Below are positions 44,476 to 57,667 of a DNA stretch of 64,000 nucleotides, piece after piece. This DNA comes from Poa pratensis (lineage: Eukaryota; Streptophyta; Magnoliopsida; Poales; Poaceae), in NCBI GenBank assembly GCA_947311845.1, contig CAMZMU010000107.1, positions 20,144,359 through 20,208,358 on the forward strand, in the 5' to 3' direction. Position 1 is the first letter of the stretch, and each line of letters begins with the position of its first letter. A program made the position numbers and the translations under genes. The notes below the pieces were generated by a model that worked only from the letters and a program-made list of their open reading frames with translations, made no database searches and was not told the origin of the DNA.

Positions 44476-47400
44476 TGTAGCGCCCCGACCCGACTGCTAT
44501 ACAGTGATGCTGTGTGTCACCGGTTAAGCGATACAACCGGAGGTTACGGGTTTACCAATCCCCGGCCAAAACCTTTGGCAGGCGTTGCTGGGTACACCTC
44601 ACTCCAGACAACGCAACACCCCGCTTGATGCCTTAACACGGGCACGGCGATCAAAGCATGGTAGTAAGATCAAGACTTGTGGAACAACTGGCACATCACA
44701 GACTCTACGACACAAAACATTATAAGCAACTCTTATAATAGAGAAAGATAGCAAAAGTTACAAACAGGGGTCACAGACCCAACATTACAACAAGCGGAAA
44801 CGAAGGGCGTTGTTCTAAACAACAAGAACCAGAATATGGCCTAAGAGGCCTACAGATAACATCACAGCGCCAGCTATTCCGAGATGTCCCAAGCTGCCAC
44901 CTGGGAACCCCAGACTACTCGTCGACGTTCCTGAAACAAAGCAAAGACGTTGAGTTCGACGAACTCGCAAGATTAAGAGCTAATATATGCTCCATGATTG
45001 GCTTTCAAAGGTTTTATGGCTGTTTTGCATAAAGCTGATTTTATTTGGAATAAACAATAAATTCATGGCATCGACTAATCAGAATATTTTTCAAAAGGGG
45101 TTAAGAAGATAACTCTTTTCTTTGAGATCACCTTTCTCAACATCACCATCATCACCAACTGTACCTGTTCATCATAGGCACCTCCCCGAATCACCCTCGA
45201 GGAAGTCAACCTTGCATTCGTGAAGTAGTACCTCTAGTACTCAGTTTTTAATCATTCCGTTAAAGTTATTCTATGATCATCGTCCATCCCCGAGTCGTCC
45301 ATAACCGCGGACACGGCTTTTCGAAAAGATTTAACCCTGCAGGGGTGTACAATGTGAAAGTCGCCAGGTTCCCGAGGGACCTCCCAGCTCCTTATCCATG
45401 CGTACCGCCAGACTCATTGCCTACGCTTAGCTCTCTTCCGGGGAAAGCCGGCTGAGTGTGAAACGGCTACAACCTTTACCTTGTTAAGGACTAACCCAGG
45501 ATCATCAGTGAGGACGAGACAGGTTCAGTGCTCCCAGCACCCTGTCCCGTGGCCACTCATTTTCCTAAACACCACTGTCCTCATCTCAGTCTTGGCCACC
45601 GTCTTCACGCACACGCAAATGGAAGCCCGAACTAGAGGACCCTGGCTAGTCCCGCTCAAGTTAGTCGGTCGACGAGGGCTCCATATACCCCACGCATGGT
45701 TGCACGCTCAACTTGGTTCAGGAGGTACAGAACTCGCACCTAGGCGGCGAGAACGAGACAACCCACCACATCCCATGTGGCCTCTCATCCCCACCTTTAA
45801 GCAATTTATTAACCACCACCATCACTTTCCATCACATCCGGTTATTCCATACCTGTTCCAACAATTGAAACATCCACCGGACCTGCAAGCCTTTCAACTA
45901 AGCATGGCTAAGCATATACATAGCAAAATATACTTATCTTTGGCCAACACTTCAATCCTATGGATATTAGGAAGGATACAGGTAAATGGCAATAGATTTC
46001 TAATGCAACTAGTAGGATACTCTAGTCCAAGCAAAAGACATTTGGAACCGAATGCAATATTATAGTGGGGAAAATAATTGCGGAAAAATAGGATAAGATA
46101 TGCTCAGAGGGGGATTACGCTTGCCTTGTTCAGAGTACTGGTAGTAGGGATCGTCGAAGAATTGTGGTTGCACCTCAACTCCTCGATCTACCGAAGCACA
46201 AACAACACCGGAAAGGGAACAACAATCAACACATGGCAAATGTGCAATGCATACAGAAATGATGACATGACATTTTAAATGCACCCTAGAAGCATTGAAC
46301 AGGAGCAACAAGTTAAATGGGGTCCCCATTATAATTCTTGCATTATTTGGAATAACCCCATATTTAAACTTAGTGATTTCAAGTTACTATTAGAAGTACA
46401 CTACTTTAATGGGGATCAAGGATGCATGATGTTGATGATTCTGAGTGATTCGTAATTTTCTGAACATTTTGGTATAAGAAACACAATTTTCTGAATTCCG
46501 GGTAAAAAGTTATTAAAGTTATAAACTTCCTCTTTTAAATATTTGCTTTTAATTATTTTAACTTCCAACGATAACTATATTTTCTACTCGACTTCGCGAG
46601 AGGGCGATGAACTCGTAGGAATCATCGAGTCGTTGTCCCTACGTTGCGAGGGAGGAGCCGGGAAACAATCTCTATCAAAGGAGAAAAAGGAAAAAGAAAA
46701 ACAGCAGGAAAAACTGTGTAACCGGCCTCCAGCCCGGTTCAGCCGGTTAGCAGGCCGGCCAAGGTCCAGAGAGGCCCGGCCTCCCGCCCGGTTTGGGCCG
46801 GCCCAGTAGCCGGGTAGTGGCCCGAGAAGGCCGGTTCGCAGCCCGGCCAAGCCGTCTCCACGGCCGGCCTTGCGAGGGGAAGAACGGCGACGTCGCCGTG
46901 CTGGGCGTGCGCGCGCTCGGCGATGTGGAGCGAACCAGCGTGAGATAGGGAGAGGGGATGGGGTGCCAGTAGGGGCAGTAGCTCACCACGAGCTCGTACG
47001 GGGCAGCGGGGACGGCGGAGGTGCAGCGGCGGCGACGGAATCGGGCGGCGGAGCCGCGGACGGCAACGGCGATGTCGCGGACGGCGGCGTCAATCCCGCG
47101 CTCTCCGGTTCGATTCCTCTGGCAGGGAGGTGGAGCACGGCACGGCGGAGCTTTTGCCCCACACGGCGGTGCTCGGCGTGGGCTGCAACGACGGGGAATG
47201 GTGGTCAACCGTGTCGACGGCCATGGCGTAGCTCGTGAGCTCGGGGAAGAAGAAAAAAGGGGGAGCAGGTGGGGGAAATGGGGCAGCGTGGCCTCGTGGG
47301 GATGCTCTCCTGCAGTGAAGGCAGCGAGGGGGTCCAGTTCGGCGACCTGGTGCGTGCGGCCCGAGCTGGGAAGCTCGTGCGGTCGCTACAGAGTCAAGGA

Positions 47401-48127
47401 GGAAGAAGACCGCGTTTTTACAAATAGGTCCCTGGGAGTTTCGAGTTCACCACGGACAGGTCCCTGGTGCTATTACAAATAGGCCCTTTTCTGTTTTAGA
47501 ATTTGAACCAGCACATGTTTTGAATTAATTAGGGCATTTAAACGTATCCAAAAATTATGGAATAATTTGGGTAGCCTCCCCTTGTCATTTTGTTGCTCCA
47601 CAAAAACTGGTTTGTCCGAATAAAAAGTTTTGCAACATTTTTGTTCATAGGGTTCGAAAAAGGTCATTTTTAATAATTCCCAAAATATTTTTATTTGGAG
47701 TATTTGAGCATTTCCAAAAATAATGAAATTGTCCATGGAGGCTCATAATATATTAATGAAGCTCCCCATAATTTTAATTTGAATTTTTGGAAAGTATAAC
47801 TTGGGCTCAAAATAGGATTTGAATTGAAGCAATTTTGGAGTCTCAAATTCATTTCTCATTTGGCAATACTTAGATTTTGAGAATTGGTTATAACATGTAA
47901 ACTTGGAACTTCCTAAACAATTTGGAAGTTCAAGTTAATTTGGTTTCACCAAGTTAAGCAATTTCATTGAGGTTGAAGATTTTTGGGTCTTGGATTTGTT
48001 CCCTTTTTATTTCTTTCCAAACTTAATTTATCTTAAGTTAGCAATTTAATGAATGCCATGATGCAATGCAACACAAGAAGTGGAAAATTTACTCGGGTTT
48101 TAGGTTTTCGAACTTTGGGCTGTTACA
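44476..48127 (-). repeat. Inner element 3' LTR (left copy)
   Basis: On the minus strand it starts TGTAACAGCCCAAAG and ends GGGGCGCTACA. This end is nearly the same as the end of the outer LTR, whereas the starts differ after about 12 bases. Frames such as 45481-46065 and 47021-47482 recur identically in the other LTR copy and have no protein motif. Confidence 0.92.
46720..46868. repeat. GGCCGG/CCGGTT-rich palindromic cluster in inner LTR
   Basis: A dense run of GGCCGGCC, CCGGTT, GCCCGG and related self-complementary words; its twin in the other LTR is at 53385-53533. The outer LTR has a differently arranged cluster at the same relative position. Confidence 0.75.
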
Positions 48128-51100
48128 ACTCTACCCTCCTTACAGGAATCTCGTCCCGAGATTCTAAGCGTAGGAAAGAGGGAAAGGTTACGACGGTACC
48201 ACACGATCTTCCCGCTCCGGGTGGCTTCCTTCTTGAAGAGGTTGATCGAAGGCATCATGAAGATCTTCATCGGCTTCCCTTCAAGGTCACTACCAAAGTA
48301 CACCATAGGAAAGAAAGGAAACATCACCGAAGGATGGATCTTGGTGAATATATAACGATCAGGTACCTCCTAGTAGAAACCTAGAATGAGACTTCAAGCA
48401 TCCCTTGGATTGACAATTAGGAGACACGAGCGTTTGACGGGAGGTTGATAAGAAGTTTCCGGTTGGTAGACAACTGTTTCTCAAAGATTCGGAATATGAA
48501 CTTTGCACAAGTCCTAGAATTTCTGAAGACGAAAGGTAAACAAGATTCGAACAGATGAAGGGTGAGTTAGCCTATACGGCTGGAGTAGAACTTTCCTCAC
48601 GGAGGAGCATTTCAAACCACGGAAGAAGGATCATGAAGATGAACCGAGAGAACTTTGGAAACTTCGGGAACGTTAGCATCGGAAGAAACTCCTTGATATT
48701 CTAGGCATCGAGGACAAACTTCTTGAGGATCACCAACCGTCGTTTCTGATTGCGATTCAGATCGGGTTAGGTGTAGGAATACTTATGCCTCAACACAAGT
48801 AGGAATAGGAAGCTTTTACAAGGATACCAACGAAGTACATGGCTAAAACCCCGAGAGCTAGACCAGGATGTCCAACTCCAAGGAGGAACGAGATTGCAGA
48901 ACCCATGTATGAGCAACTTGTCAGAAGACATCTGCACCTACATGAATTACTTGTAATGAGACACAGATGAGCCATTCTTGGGAAACATCAAGGAATGAAA
49001 AAGAATTTTCCTGTAATCCTTCTCCTTCTTGAACAGTTCCACTAGTGGCTTGGAAGCATAGATGAAATTTCTCAACGAAGGGAGGTGACAACGTACCATA
49101 CCAAGAATATTGGCACACACCGGATTGAGTTGGAATGACTCCGAGGAGACAAGTCAATTTACTCAGATCCACGGCGACATCTTTCGGCCATTGCACGTGG
49201 ACCAGAGAAAGTCATTTCTAACTTCGAGAACATATGCCTTGGGACGACACAAGTTAGTGCTAACAAGTTTACAATGCCACGCCCGCTATTTCATATAACT
49301 CTCCGCAAACATGGACGAAAATAAGAGGTAGTTGATGGACTCAACAACCAACTTATCTCGTTACTCCAAGATGGTCGACTTATATGTCACATGAACTGCA
49401 TAGACATTGCTCAGATTAACACATTCCCGTAGGTCGATCGGAGTTTGATTTGACGATAGCCCAAATCAAATCAAAAGAAAAGGGAGGGTAGCATATCCAA
49501 AGAGGAGATACCACCTTGTTTCTACATGACAGACTAGACATCCCCTTGAGAATGAACTATAACAGATAGAGAATACTTCAGGACATCCAACACGAATTCT
49601 TGGAGGAAGGAGTAGTGCAGAGAACCAGCTTCCTCATAAGCTCGATTTTTCTTGGAGAAGGGAGTTGTCCGTGATGTTGAGCTTGGGCAGGCAAAAACCT
49701 GGCAAGGCTTTTGGAAGGAACAACAGAATATCACGATCCATCTACAGGATAACACGACATAGCGGTGGATCTTGAGTTCGAGAGAGGATCATGCCGTTCG
49801 GGGCACAAGGAGATGGTTTTGGGAGCTTCGGCGTGAACCTAGCTCTTTGACCGAGGAAGGGCACCGGAGAGAAGGAACTTGGAAACACAGTCAAACTCAG
49901 CTTATTGATCGGCTAACCAATCATGCTAAGGAGAACAAGAAAGGTCTTTGGATTTCCGCGCAGTGGAACTGCTGGGAATATCCGATAGCCACATCATTGT
50001 TCATGTCTTATCACTCTGGAGCAACAAGTCACTCGGAGAACGAAGAGTAACAAGTGTGGGAGCATCACTTCATCAAGAGGATCATGAAACTTAGCATAAT
50101 ACCTTGATATAAAAGAGTGTGACACTCTAAGGGGAATCAGAACAAAAGCTAGACAAGGCCCTTATTCTGCAGAGTACAATACTTTGACCTAGTCCGATGA
50201 ACGGACAGGATACTTGAGTTTGTTTCTCCCAATCAAGACGAAGTGGAAGGTCTTAACGGATCAAGAGAGTGACTTGCATCGGAACACACCAATGCACGGT
50301 GAGAACAGGACGGTCAAACGGAAGACACGGTTCGGAAAGAAGAGCAAGAGTAACAAACATACTCCGGAAGATCCGAAGATGTTGGAGATGCACCGGTTAT
50401 TACTCAATTGTGATAACCATGCCCATGGAGGAGAGATGCAGCGGAGTCACGAACATAGATGGGAGACTTGCAAAGAGAATCCTGGCTGTAACCACGATGG
50501 TTCCAAAACAGAACCTAAAGCGAGGCTAAGGAAGAGATGAAGTGAAGTAGCCAACGGAGGTGCGGTAATTTTAGGTTCAACCATTTACCACACAGACCAC
50601 GGAAAAGGACTTGGGTTGAAGATCAGCATCATGTGCTACTAGCGAGAGTTAAGTAATCACAACTTAACACACTCTAGTTGGCACAATCCGGGACCTTATG
50701 TTCAAGTCCTTGGGTTAGAACCCGAAAGAAAGGATTAAGAGATTAAACTTGATAGGAATACAAGGTTTCGTAAACAACTGAGTTGATAATAATCTTCGTC
50801 GTATTCCAGATGGTTTCTCGGCTCATGAAGCTTCGGATTGTAGCGCGGCGGGAGCAACTGGGCACATAACACACATGGTACACATCTCACGTAGGCTTGG
50901 GTTCCACCCTCGGTGTTATCCTAATCATTTTGAAGTAACGGATGAGAAGTGAAAAACTTTTTAACCCAAATCGAGGTAAGATTGCTCCGAGATTAGAAGG
51001 TAACCAGGTAAGGAGTAAACAGAATCCTAAGAGGGTTTTCACAACTCATTTTTAGGTTAAGAATAGTTTTCACAAACACTAGACTCAACGTCGACCAGTA

Positions 51101-51139
51101 GAAGGGTTTCCTACAGGCAGTCCTGCTCTGATACCAACT
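48128..51139 (-). pseudogene. Inner element interior: ruined gypsy pol
   Basis: Read on the minus strand, scattered pieces of gypsy pol remain in shifting frames. One is an RT-like piece at 49322-49336 that reads INYLL where the active site should have two Asp. Another is a C-terminal piece before the purine tract resembling KEATRSGK...LFPTLRISGRDS, like the last residues of gypsy integrase. No open frame is longer than about 110 codons. The ends are a tRNA-iMet primer site at the right and a purine tract at the left. Confidence 0.6.
51126..51137 (-). other. Primer-binding site of the inner element, tRNA-iMet type
   Basis: On the minus strand TGGTATCAGAGC lies two bases after the LTR terminus, complementary to initiator tRNA-Met. 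It fixes the element's orientation. Confidence 0.9.
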
Positions 51140-54100
51140 TGTAGCGCCCCGACCCGACTGCTATACAGTGATGCTGTGTGTCACCGGTTAAGCGATACAA
51201 CCGGAGGTTACGGGTTTACCAATCCCCGGCCAAAACCTTTGGCAGGCGTTGCTGGGTACACCTCACTCCAGACAACGCAACACCCCGCTTGATGCCTTAA
51301 CACGGGCACGGCGATCAAAGCATGGTAGTAAGATCAAGACTTGTGGAACAACTGGCACATCACAGACTCTACGACACAAAACATTATAAGCAACTCTTAT
51401 AATAGAGAAAGATAGCAAAAGTTACAAACAGGGGTCACAGACCCAACATTACAACAAGCGGAAACGAAGGGCGTTGTTCTAAACAACAAGAACCAGAATA
51501 TGGCCTAAGAGGCCTACAGATAACATCACAGCGCCAGCTATTCCGAGATGTCCCAAGCTGCCACCTGGGAACCCCAGACTACTCGTCGACGTTCCTGAAA
51601 CAAAGCAAAGACGTTGAGTTCGACGAACTCGCAAGATTAAGAGCTAATATATGCTCCATGATTGGCTTTCAAAGGTTTTATGGCTGTTTTGCATAAAGCT
51701 GATTTTATTTGGAATAAACAATAAATTCATGGCATCGACTAATCAGAATATTTTTCAAAAGGGGTTAAGAAGATAACTCTTTTCTTTGAGATCACCTTTC
51801 TCAACATCACCATCATCACCAACTGTACCTGTTCATCATAGGCACCTCCCCGAATCACCCTCGAGGAAGTCAACCTTGCATTCGTGAAGTAGTACCTCTA
51901 GTACTCAGTTTTTAATCATTCCGTTAAAGTTATTCTATGATCATCGTCCATCCCCGAGTCGTCCATAACCGCGGACACGGCTTTTCGAAAAGATTTAACC
52001 CTGCAGGGGTGTACAATGTGAAAGTCGCCAGGTTCCCGAGGGACCTCCCAGCTCCTTATCCATGCGTACCGCCAGACTCATTGCCTACGCTTAGCTCTCT
52101 TCCGGGGAAAGCCGGCTGAGTGTGAAACGGCTACAACCTTTACCTTGTTAAGGACTAACCCAGGATCATCAGTGAGGACGAGACAGGTTCAGTGCTCCCA
52201 GCACCCTGTCCCGTGGCCACTCATTTTCCTAAACACCACTGTCCTCATCTCAGTCTTGGCCACCGTCTTCACGCACACGCAAATGGAAGCCCGAACTAGA
52301 GGACCCTGGCTAGTCCCGCTCAAGTTAGTCGGTCGACGAGGGCTCCATATACCCCACGCATGGTTGCACGCTCAACTTGGTTCAGGAGGTACAGAACTCG
52401 CACCTAGGCGGCGAGAACGAGACAACCCACCACATCCCATGTGGCCTCTCATCCCCACCTTTAAGCAATTTATTAACCACCACCATCACTTTCCATCACA
52501 TCCGGTTATTCCATACCTGTTCCAACAATTGAAACATCCACCGGACCTGCAAGCCTTTCAACTAAGCATGGCTAAGCATATACATAGCAAAATATACTTA
52601 TCTTTGGCCAACACTTCAATCCTATGGATATTAGGAAGGATACAGGTAAATGGCAATAGATTTCTAATGCAACTAGTAGGATACTCTAGTCCAAGCAAAA
52701 GACATTTGGAACCGAATGCAATATTATAGTGGGGAAAATAATTGCGGAAAAATAGGATAAGATATGCTCAGAGGGGGGATTACGCTTGCCTTGTTCAGAG
52801 TACTGGTAGTAGGGATCGTCGAAGAATTGTGGTTGCACCTCAACTCCTCGATCTACCGAAGCACAAACAACACCGGAAAGGGAACAACAATCAACACATG
52901 GCAAATGTGCAATGCATACAGAAATGATGACATGACATTTTAAATGCACCCTAGAAGCATTGAACAGGAGCAACAAGTTAAATGGGGTCCCCATTATAAT
53001 TCTTGCATTATTTGGAATAACCCCATATTTAAACTTAGTGATTTCAAGTTACTATTAGAAGTACACTACTTTAATGGGGATCAAGGATGCATGATGTTGA
53101 TGATTCTGAGTGATTCGTAATTTTCTGAACATTTTGGTATAAGAAACACAATTTTCTGAATTCCGGGTAAAAAGTTATTAAAGTTATAAACTTCCTCTTT
53201 TAAATATTTGCTTTTAATTATTTTAACTTCCAACGATAACTATATTTTCTACTCGACTTCGCGAGAGGGCGATGAACTCGTAGGAATCATCGAGTCGTTG
53301 TCCCTACGTTGCGAGGGAGGAGCCGGGAAACAATCTCTATCAAAGGAGAAAAAGGAAAAAGAAAAACAGCAGGAAAAACTGTGTAACCGGCCTCCAGCCC
53401 GGTTCAGCCGGTTAGCAGGCCGGCCAAGGTCCAGAGAGGCCCGGCCTCCCGCCCGGTTTGGGCCGGCCCAGTAGCCGGGTAGTGGCCCGAGAAGGCCGGT
53501 TCGCAGCCCGGCCAAGCCGTCTCCACGGCCGGCCTTGCGAGGGGAAGAACGGCGACGTCGCCGTGCTGGGCGTGCGCGCGCTCGGCGATGTGGAGCGAAC
53601 CAGCGTGAGATAGGGAGAGGGGATGGGGTGCCAGTAGGGGCAGTAGCTCACCACGAGCTCGTACGGGGCAGCGGGGACGGCGGAGGTGCAGCGGCGGCGA
53701 CGGAATCGGGCGGCGGAGCCGCGGACGGCAACGGCGATGTCGCGGACGGCGGCGTCAATCCCGCGCTCTCCGGTTCGATTCCTCTGGCAGGGAGGTGGAG
53801 CACGGCACGGCGGAGCTTTTGCCCCACACGGCGGTGCTCGGCGTGGGCTGCAACGACGGGGAATGGTGGTCAACCGTGTCGACGGCCATGGCGTAGCTCG
53901 TGAGCTCGGGGAAGAAGAAAAAAGGGGGAGCAGGTGGGGGAAATGGGGCAGCGTGGCCTCGTGGGGATGCTCTCCTGCAGTGAAGGCAGCGAGGGGGTCC
54001 AGTTCGGCGACCTGGTGCGTGCGGCCCGAGCTGGGAAGCTCGTGCGGTCGCTACAGAGTCAAGGAGGAAGAAGACCGCGTTTTTACAAATAGGTCCCTGG

Positions 54101-54791
54101 GAGTTTCGAGTTCACCACGGACAGGTCCCTGGTGCTATTACAAATAGGCCCTTTTCTGTTTTAGAATTTGAACCAGCACATGTTTTGAATTAATTAGGGC
54201 ATTTAAACGTATCCAAAAATTATGGAATAATTTGGGTAGCCTCCCCTTGTCATTTTGTTGCTCCACAAAAACTGGTTTGTCCGAATAAAAAGTTTTGCAA
54301 CATTTTTGTTCATAGGGTTCGAAAAAGGTCATTTTAATAATTCCCAAAATATTTTTATTTGGAGTATTTGAGCATTTCCAAAAATAATGAAATTGTCCAT
54401 GGAGGCTCATAATATATTAATGAAGCTCCCCATAATTTTAATTTGAATTTTTGGAAAGTATAACTTGGGCTCAAAATAGGATTTGAATTGAAGCAATTTT
54501 GGAGTCTCAAATTCATTTCTCATTTGGCAATACTTAGATTTTGAGAATTGGTTATAACATGTAAACTTGGAACTTCCTAAACAATTTGGAAGTTCAAGTT
54601 AATTTGGTTTCACCAAGTTAAGCAATTTCATTGAGGTTGAAGATTTTTGGGTCTTGGATTTGTTCCCTTTTTATTTCTTTCCAAACTTAATTTATCTTAA
54701 GTTAGCAATTTAATGAATGCCATGATGCAATGCAACACAAGAAGTGGAAAATTTACTCGGGTTTTAGGTTTTCGAACTTTGGGCTGTTACA
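51140..54791 (-). repeat. Inner element 5' LTR (right copy)
   Basis: Same length as the left copy, offset by 6664-6665 bases throughout, with no substitution seen on reading. It is followed by the ACTGC target duplication. Confidence 0.92.
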
Positions 54792-54796
54792 ACTGC

Positions 54797-57652
54797 TCCA
54801 CCTCCTCTCCCCTTTCTTCCTCACGCGGGCGCCATGGCCGCCGAAGCCGCCGTGCTCGTCCCCGTCGTCTGGAGCCGCCCCGCGTAGATCGAAGCCGATA
54901 GAAAGCTCCGCCTCCTCGTCCTCTCCACCTCCGTCGAAGGAATCGTGCTGGGGAGCCGCCGCTTCGCCGCATTGAGCCCTTCTTCCCCGCTGCCGTCCGG
55001 AGCGCCGCCGCCCGATTCCGGCGCCGGCGAGCCACCTCCTGCACCGCCGCGAGTTTGGGTGAGCTTCCCGTGCCGTTGCGCATCTCCCCCTCCCCCCGTT
55101 TCTTCCATCTGGCCGTATCCTCGCCGGAGCCGCTCGCTACCGTCGCCGGCGTTCGACGCCGTGTTCTTCTCGCGTGCCCGGTCAAGAAGCCGGCACAGCC
55201 GGGCCCCGTGCCGTTTCGCTCGGGCCAGTAACCGGCCTTGGGCCCGGTTCTAACCGGACCACGGTCCGGGAGCCTCTGCCACGAGCCGGCCTCTGAGCCG
55301 GCCCAACCGGGCGCAGTGCCGGTTCTTTCGGTTAACAGGCCGGCCTGCCAGCCGGCTCAACTGGGCTGTGGGCCGGGAAAACAGTTTTTCCTGTTTTCCT
55401 TTCTTTTTCCAATTCTTGTTCTTGTAATATCTTTTAAACGGTGCATCAGAAATTTGCGTGTAATATATCGAAATGATCAGCAACTCCAATGCTATCTAAT
55501 CATGCTAAGATCACATCATGATCACAAATAATTATTTGATGTGTTTCCAAACTTGAATAAAAGAATTAAATTCATTTAATTAATTCGCTAATTATTCATC
55601 GGTACTCGGAAACTTACAAAGGAGGTACCAAAATGATCAGAGGAACAAACCCTATCCTTTCATGCCATGTTCATGCATATTTGAGTCACTTCTTAGTAAT
55701 GTAATAGATTTATGAACAGGGTGGTCATTAAGTTAAAATGGGGTTGTTTCCAACTAATTGCACTAATTATTTGGCCCTCCATTTAAAGTGTTATCCGACT
55801 AAATGATGCTATCCTTGCATAAACTTGTCATGTCATCATGTGATTGTGCATTGCATTGTACCCATGTGTGGTGATTGATTGTTGTTTCCATGTTTATGCT
55901 CCGCTAGATCAAGCAGCCGGGGTTACTCCACAATACCCCGAGGATCCGTATTACTACCCGTATCCCGAACAAGGCAAGCGTAATCCCCCCTCTGAGCATA
56001 TCTTATCCTATTTTCCGCAATTATCTTCTCCACTATAATATTGCATGCGGTTCTAAATGTCTTTTGCCTGGATTAGAGTATCCTACTAGTTGCATTAGAA
56101 TCCTGTTGACATTACCTGTATCCTTCCTATTAACCACAGGTTTGAAGTGTTGGCCCGAGATAATTATACGTGCCATGTATATGCTTAGCCATGCTTAGTA
56201 AATGCTTAGCGGTACTATGGTGGTACATGCTGGAAACAGGTGTTGACTTGTGACCGCGATGATGCTGGTGGAGAAATGTGGTGATGGATAATAAAATGCT
56301 TAAAGGTGGGGATGAGAGGCCACATGGGATGTGGTGGGTTGTCTCGTTCTCGCCGCCTAGGTGCGAGTTCTGCACATCCTGAACCAAGACTGAGCGTGCA
56401 ACCATGCGTGAGGCCTATGCAATTGCAGGAACCCTCATAGACTAAATAACTCGAGCGGGGCTAGCCAGGGTCCTCTAGTTCGGTTTTCCATTTTGCGCGT
56501 GCGTGATGGTGGTAAACTGTGATGAGGCTGATGGCGTTAGGAAAATGAGTGGCCACGGGGCAGTTAGTTGGAGCTGCTGCTCCGTCCTCACTGATGATCC
56601 TGGAGAGTCCTTAACGAGGGAGAAGTCGACACCGCTCCCACCCAGCCGGCTTTCCAAGGAAGAGAGCTAATGCGCAGGTAATGGGCCGGACGGTACGCGT
56701 GGCGAAGGAACTGGGGCCCCTCGGGACTCCGGGGACTTCTACTTTGTACACCCCTGCAGGGATAAATCTTTTCGAAAAGCCGTGTCCGCGGTTATGGACG
56801 ACTTGGGGATGGACGATGATCATAGAATAACTTAAACGGAATGATTAAAACTTGGGTACTAGAGGTACCAATTCCACGAATGTAAGGTTGACTTCCTCGA
56901 GGGTGATTCGGGGAGGTGCCTTTGATGAACAGGTACAATGGTGATGTTGGTGATAATTGAGGAAGGTGTCCTCAAGAGAAAAGAGTTACTTCTTACCCCT
57001 CTTTGAAAATGTTCTAATAGTCGATGCCATGGAGTGGTGTTTTTATAAATAAAATCAGCTTTATGCAAAACAGCCATAAAACCTTTGAAGCCAATCATGG
57101 AGCATATATTAGCTCTTAATCTTGCGAGTTCGTCGAACTCAACGTCGTTTGCTTATTTTCAGGAGAGGACTTCACCGACCTCGAAGGTGGGTTCTTTGTG
57201 GACGTTGACGAGTAGTCTGGGGTTCCCAGGTGGCAGCTTGGGACATCCTGGAACAGCTGGCGTTGTGATGTTTATCTGTAGGCCTTTTAGGCCCTATTTT
57301 GGTTCTTGTTGTTTAGAACAACCTATTTTGCTTCCGCTTGTTGTAATGTTGGGTCTGTGACCTCTGGTTGTCATTTGCTATCTTTCTCTGTATAAGAGTT
57401 GAACTATATGATTTGTGTCGTAGAGTCTGTGATGTGCCAGTTGTTCCACAAGTCTTGATCTTACTATTATGCTTTGATAGTTGTGCCTGTGTTAAGGCAT
57501 CAATCGGGGTGTTGCGTTGTCTGGAGTGAGGTGTACCCAGCAACGCCTGCCAAAGGTTTTGGCCGGGGATTGGTAAACCCGTAACCTCCGGTTGTATCGC
57601 TTAACCGGTGACACACAGCATCACTGTATAGCAGTCGGGTCGGGGCGCCACA
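54797..57652 (+). repeat. Outer element 5' LTR, second part
   Basis: Continues the LTR interrupted at 44475 and ends GTCGGGGCGCCACA at the primer site. It matches 61518 to the window end. A GC-rich palindromic cluster occupies 55177-55378. Confidence 0.9.
55177..55378. repeat. CCGG-rich palindromic cluster in outer LTR
   Basis: Repeated GCCGG, CCGGTT, AACCGG and GGGCCC words over 200 bases; its counterpart in the 3' LTR is at about 61897-62099 and differs by one G. Confidence 0.75.
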
Positions 57653-57655
57653 AGT

Positions 57656-57667
57656 TGGTATCAGAGC
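57656..57667 (+). other. Primer-binding site of the outer element, tRNA-iMet type
   Basis: TGGTATCAGAGC, three bases after the LTR end, complementary to initiator tRNA-Met. The bases that follow match the inner element's leader. Confidence 0.9.

Larger units (their letters stand above)
44476..54791 (-). mobile_element. Inner gypsy-type element, complete, minus strand
   Basis: Two 3652-bp LTRs (44476-48127 and 51140-54791) enclose a 3.0-kb interior. A 5-bp target duplication ACTGC flanks it at 44471-44475 and 54792-54796. Orientation is minus because the tRNA-iMet primer site lies next to the right LTR and the purine tract next to the left one. The LTRs appear identical except for two one-base homopolymer length changes (G run near 46110, T run near 47670). 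LTR ends and interior are related to the outer element, so it is a sister subfamily. All open frames in the LTRs are incidental. Confidence 0.92.

Noticed and set aside
45481..46065. A 194-codon open frame, identical to one at 52145-52729
   Set aside because: The frame lies inside both LTRs of the inner element, so the repeat is due to LTR identity. It has no domain, and the strand is antisense to the element.
46747..47482. Overlapping 122-153 codon frames on both strands (repeated at 53412-54147)
   Set aside because: GC-rich LTR sequence gives long chance frames in several phases; none has a motif, and several overlap on opposite strands.
54787..55253. Arg/Pro-rich frames in the outer LTR (repeated near 61444-61973)
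   Set aside because: Low-complexity products of GC-rich LTR DNA; both strands are open at once.
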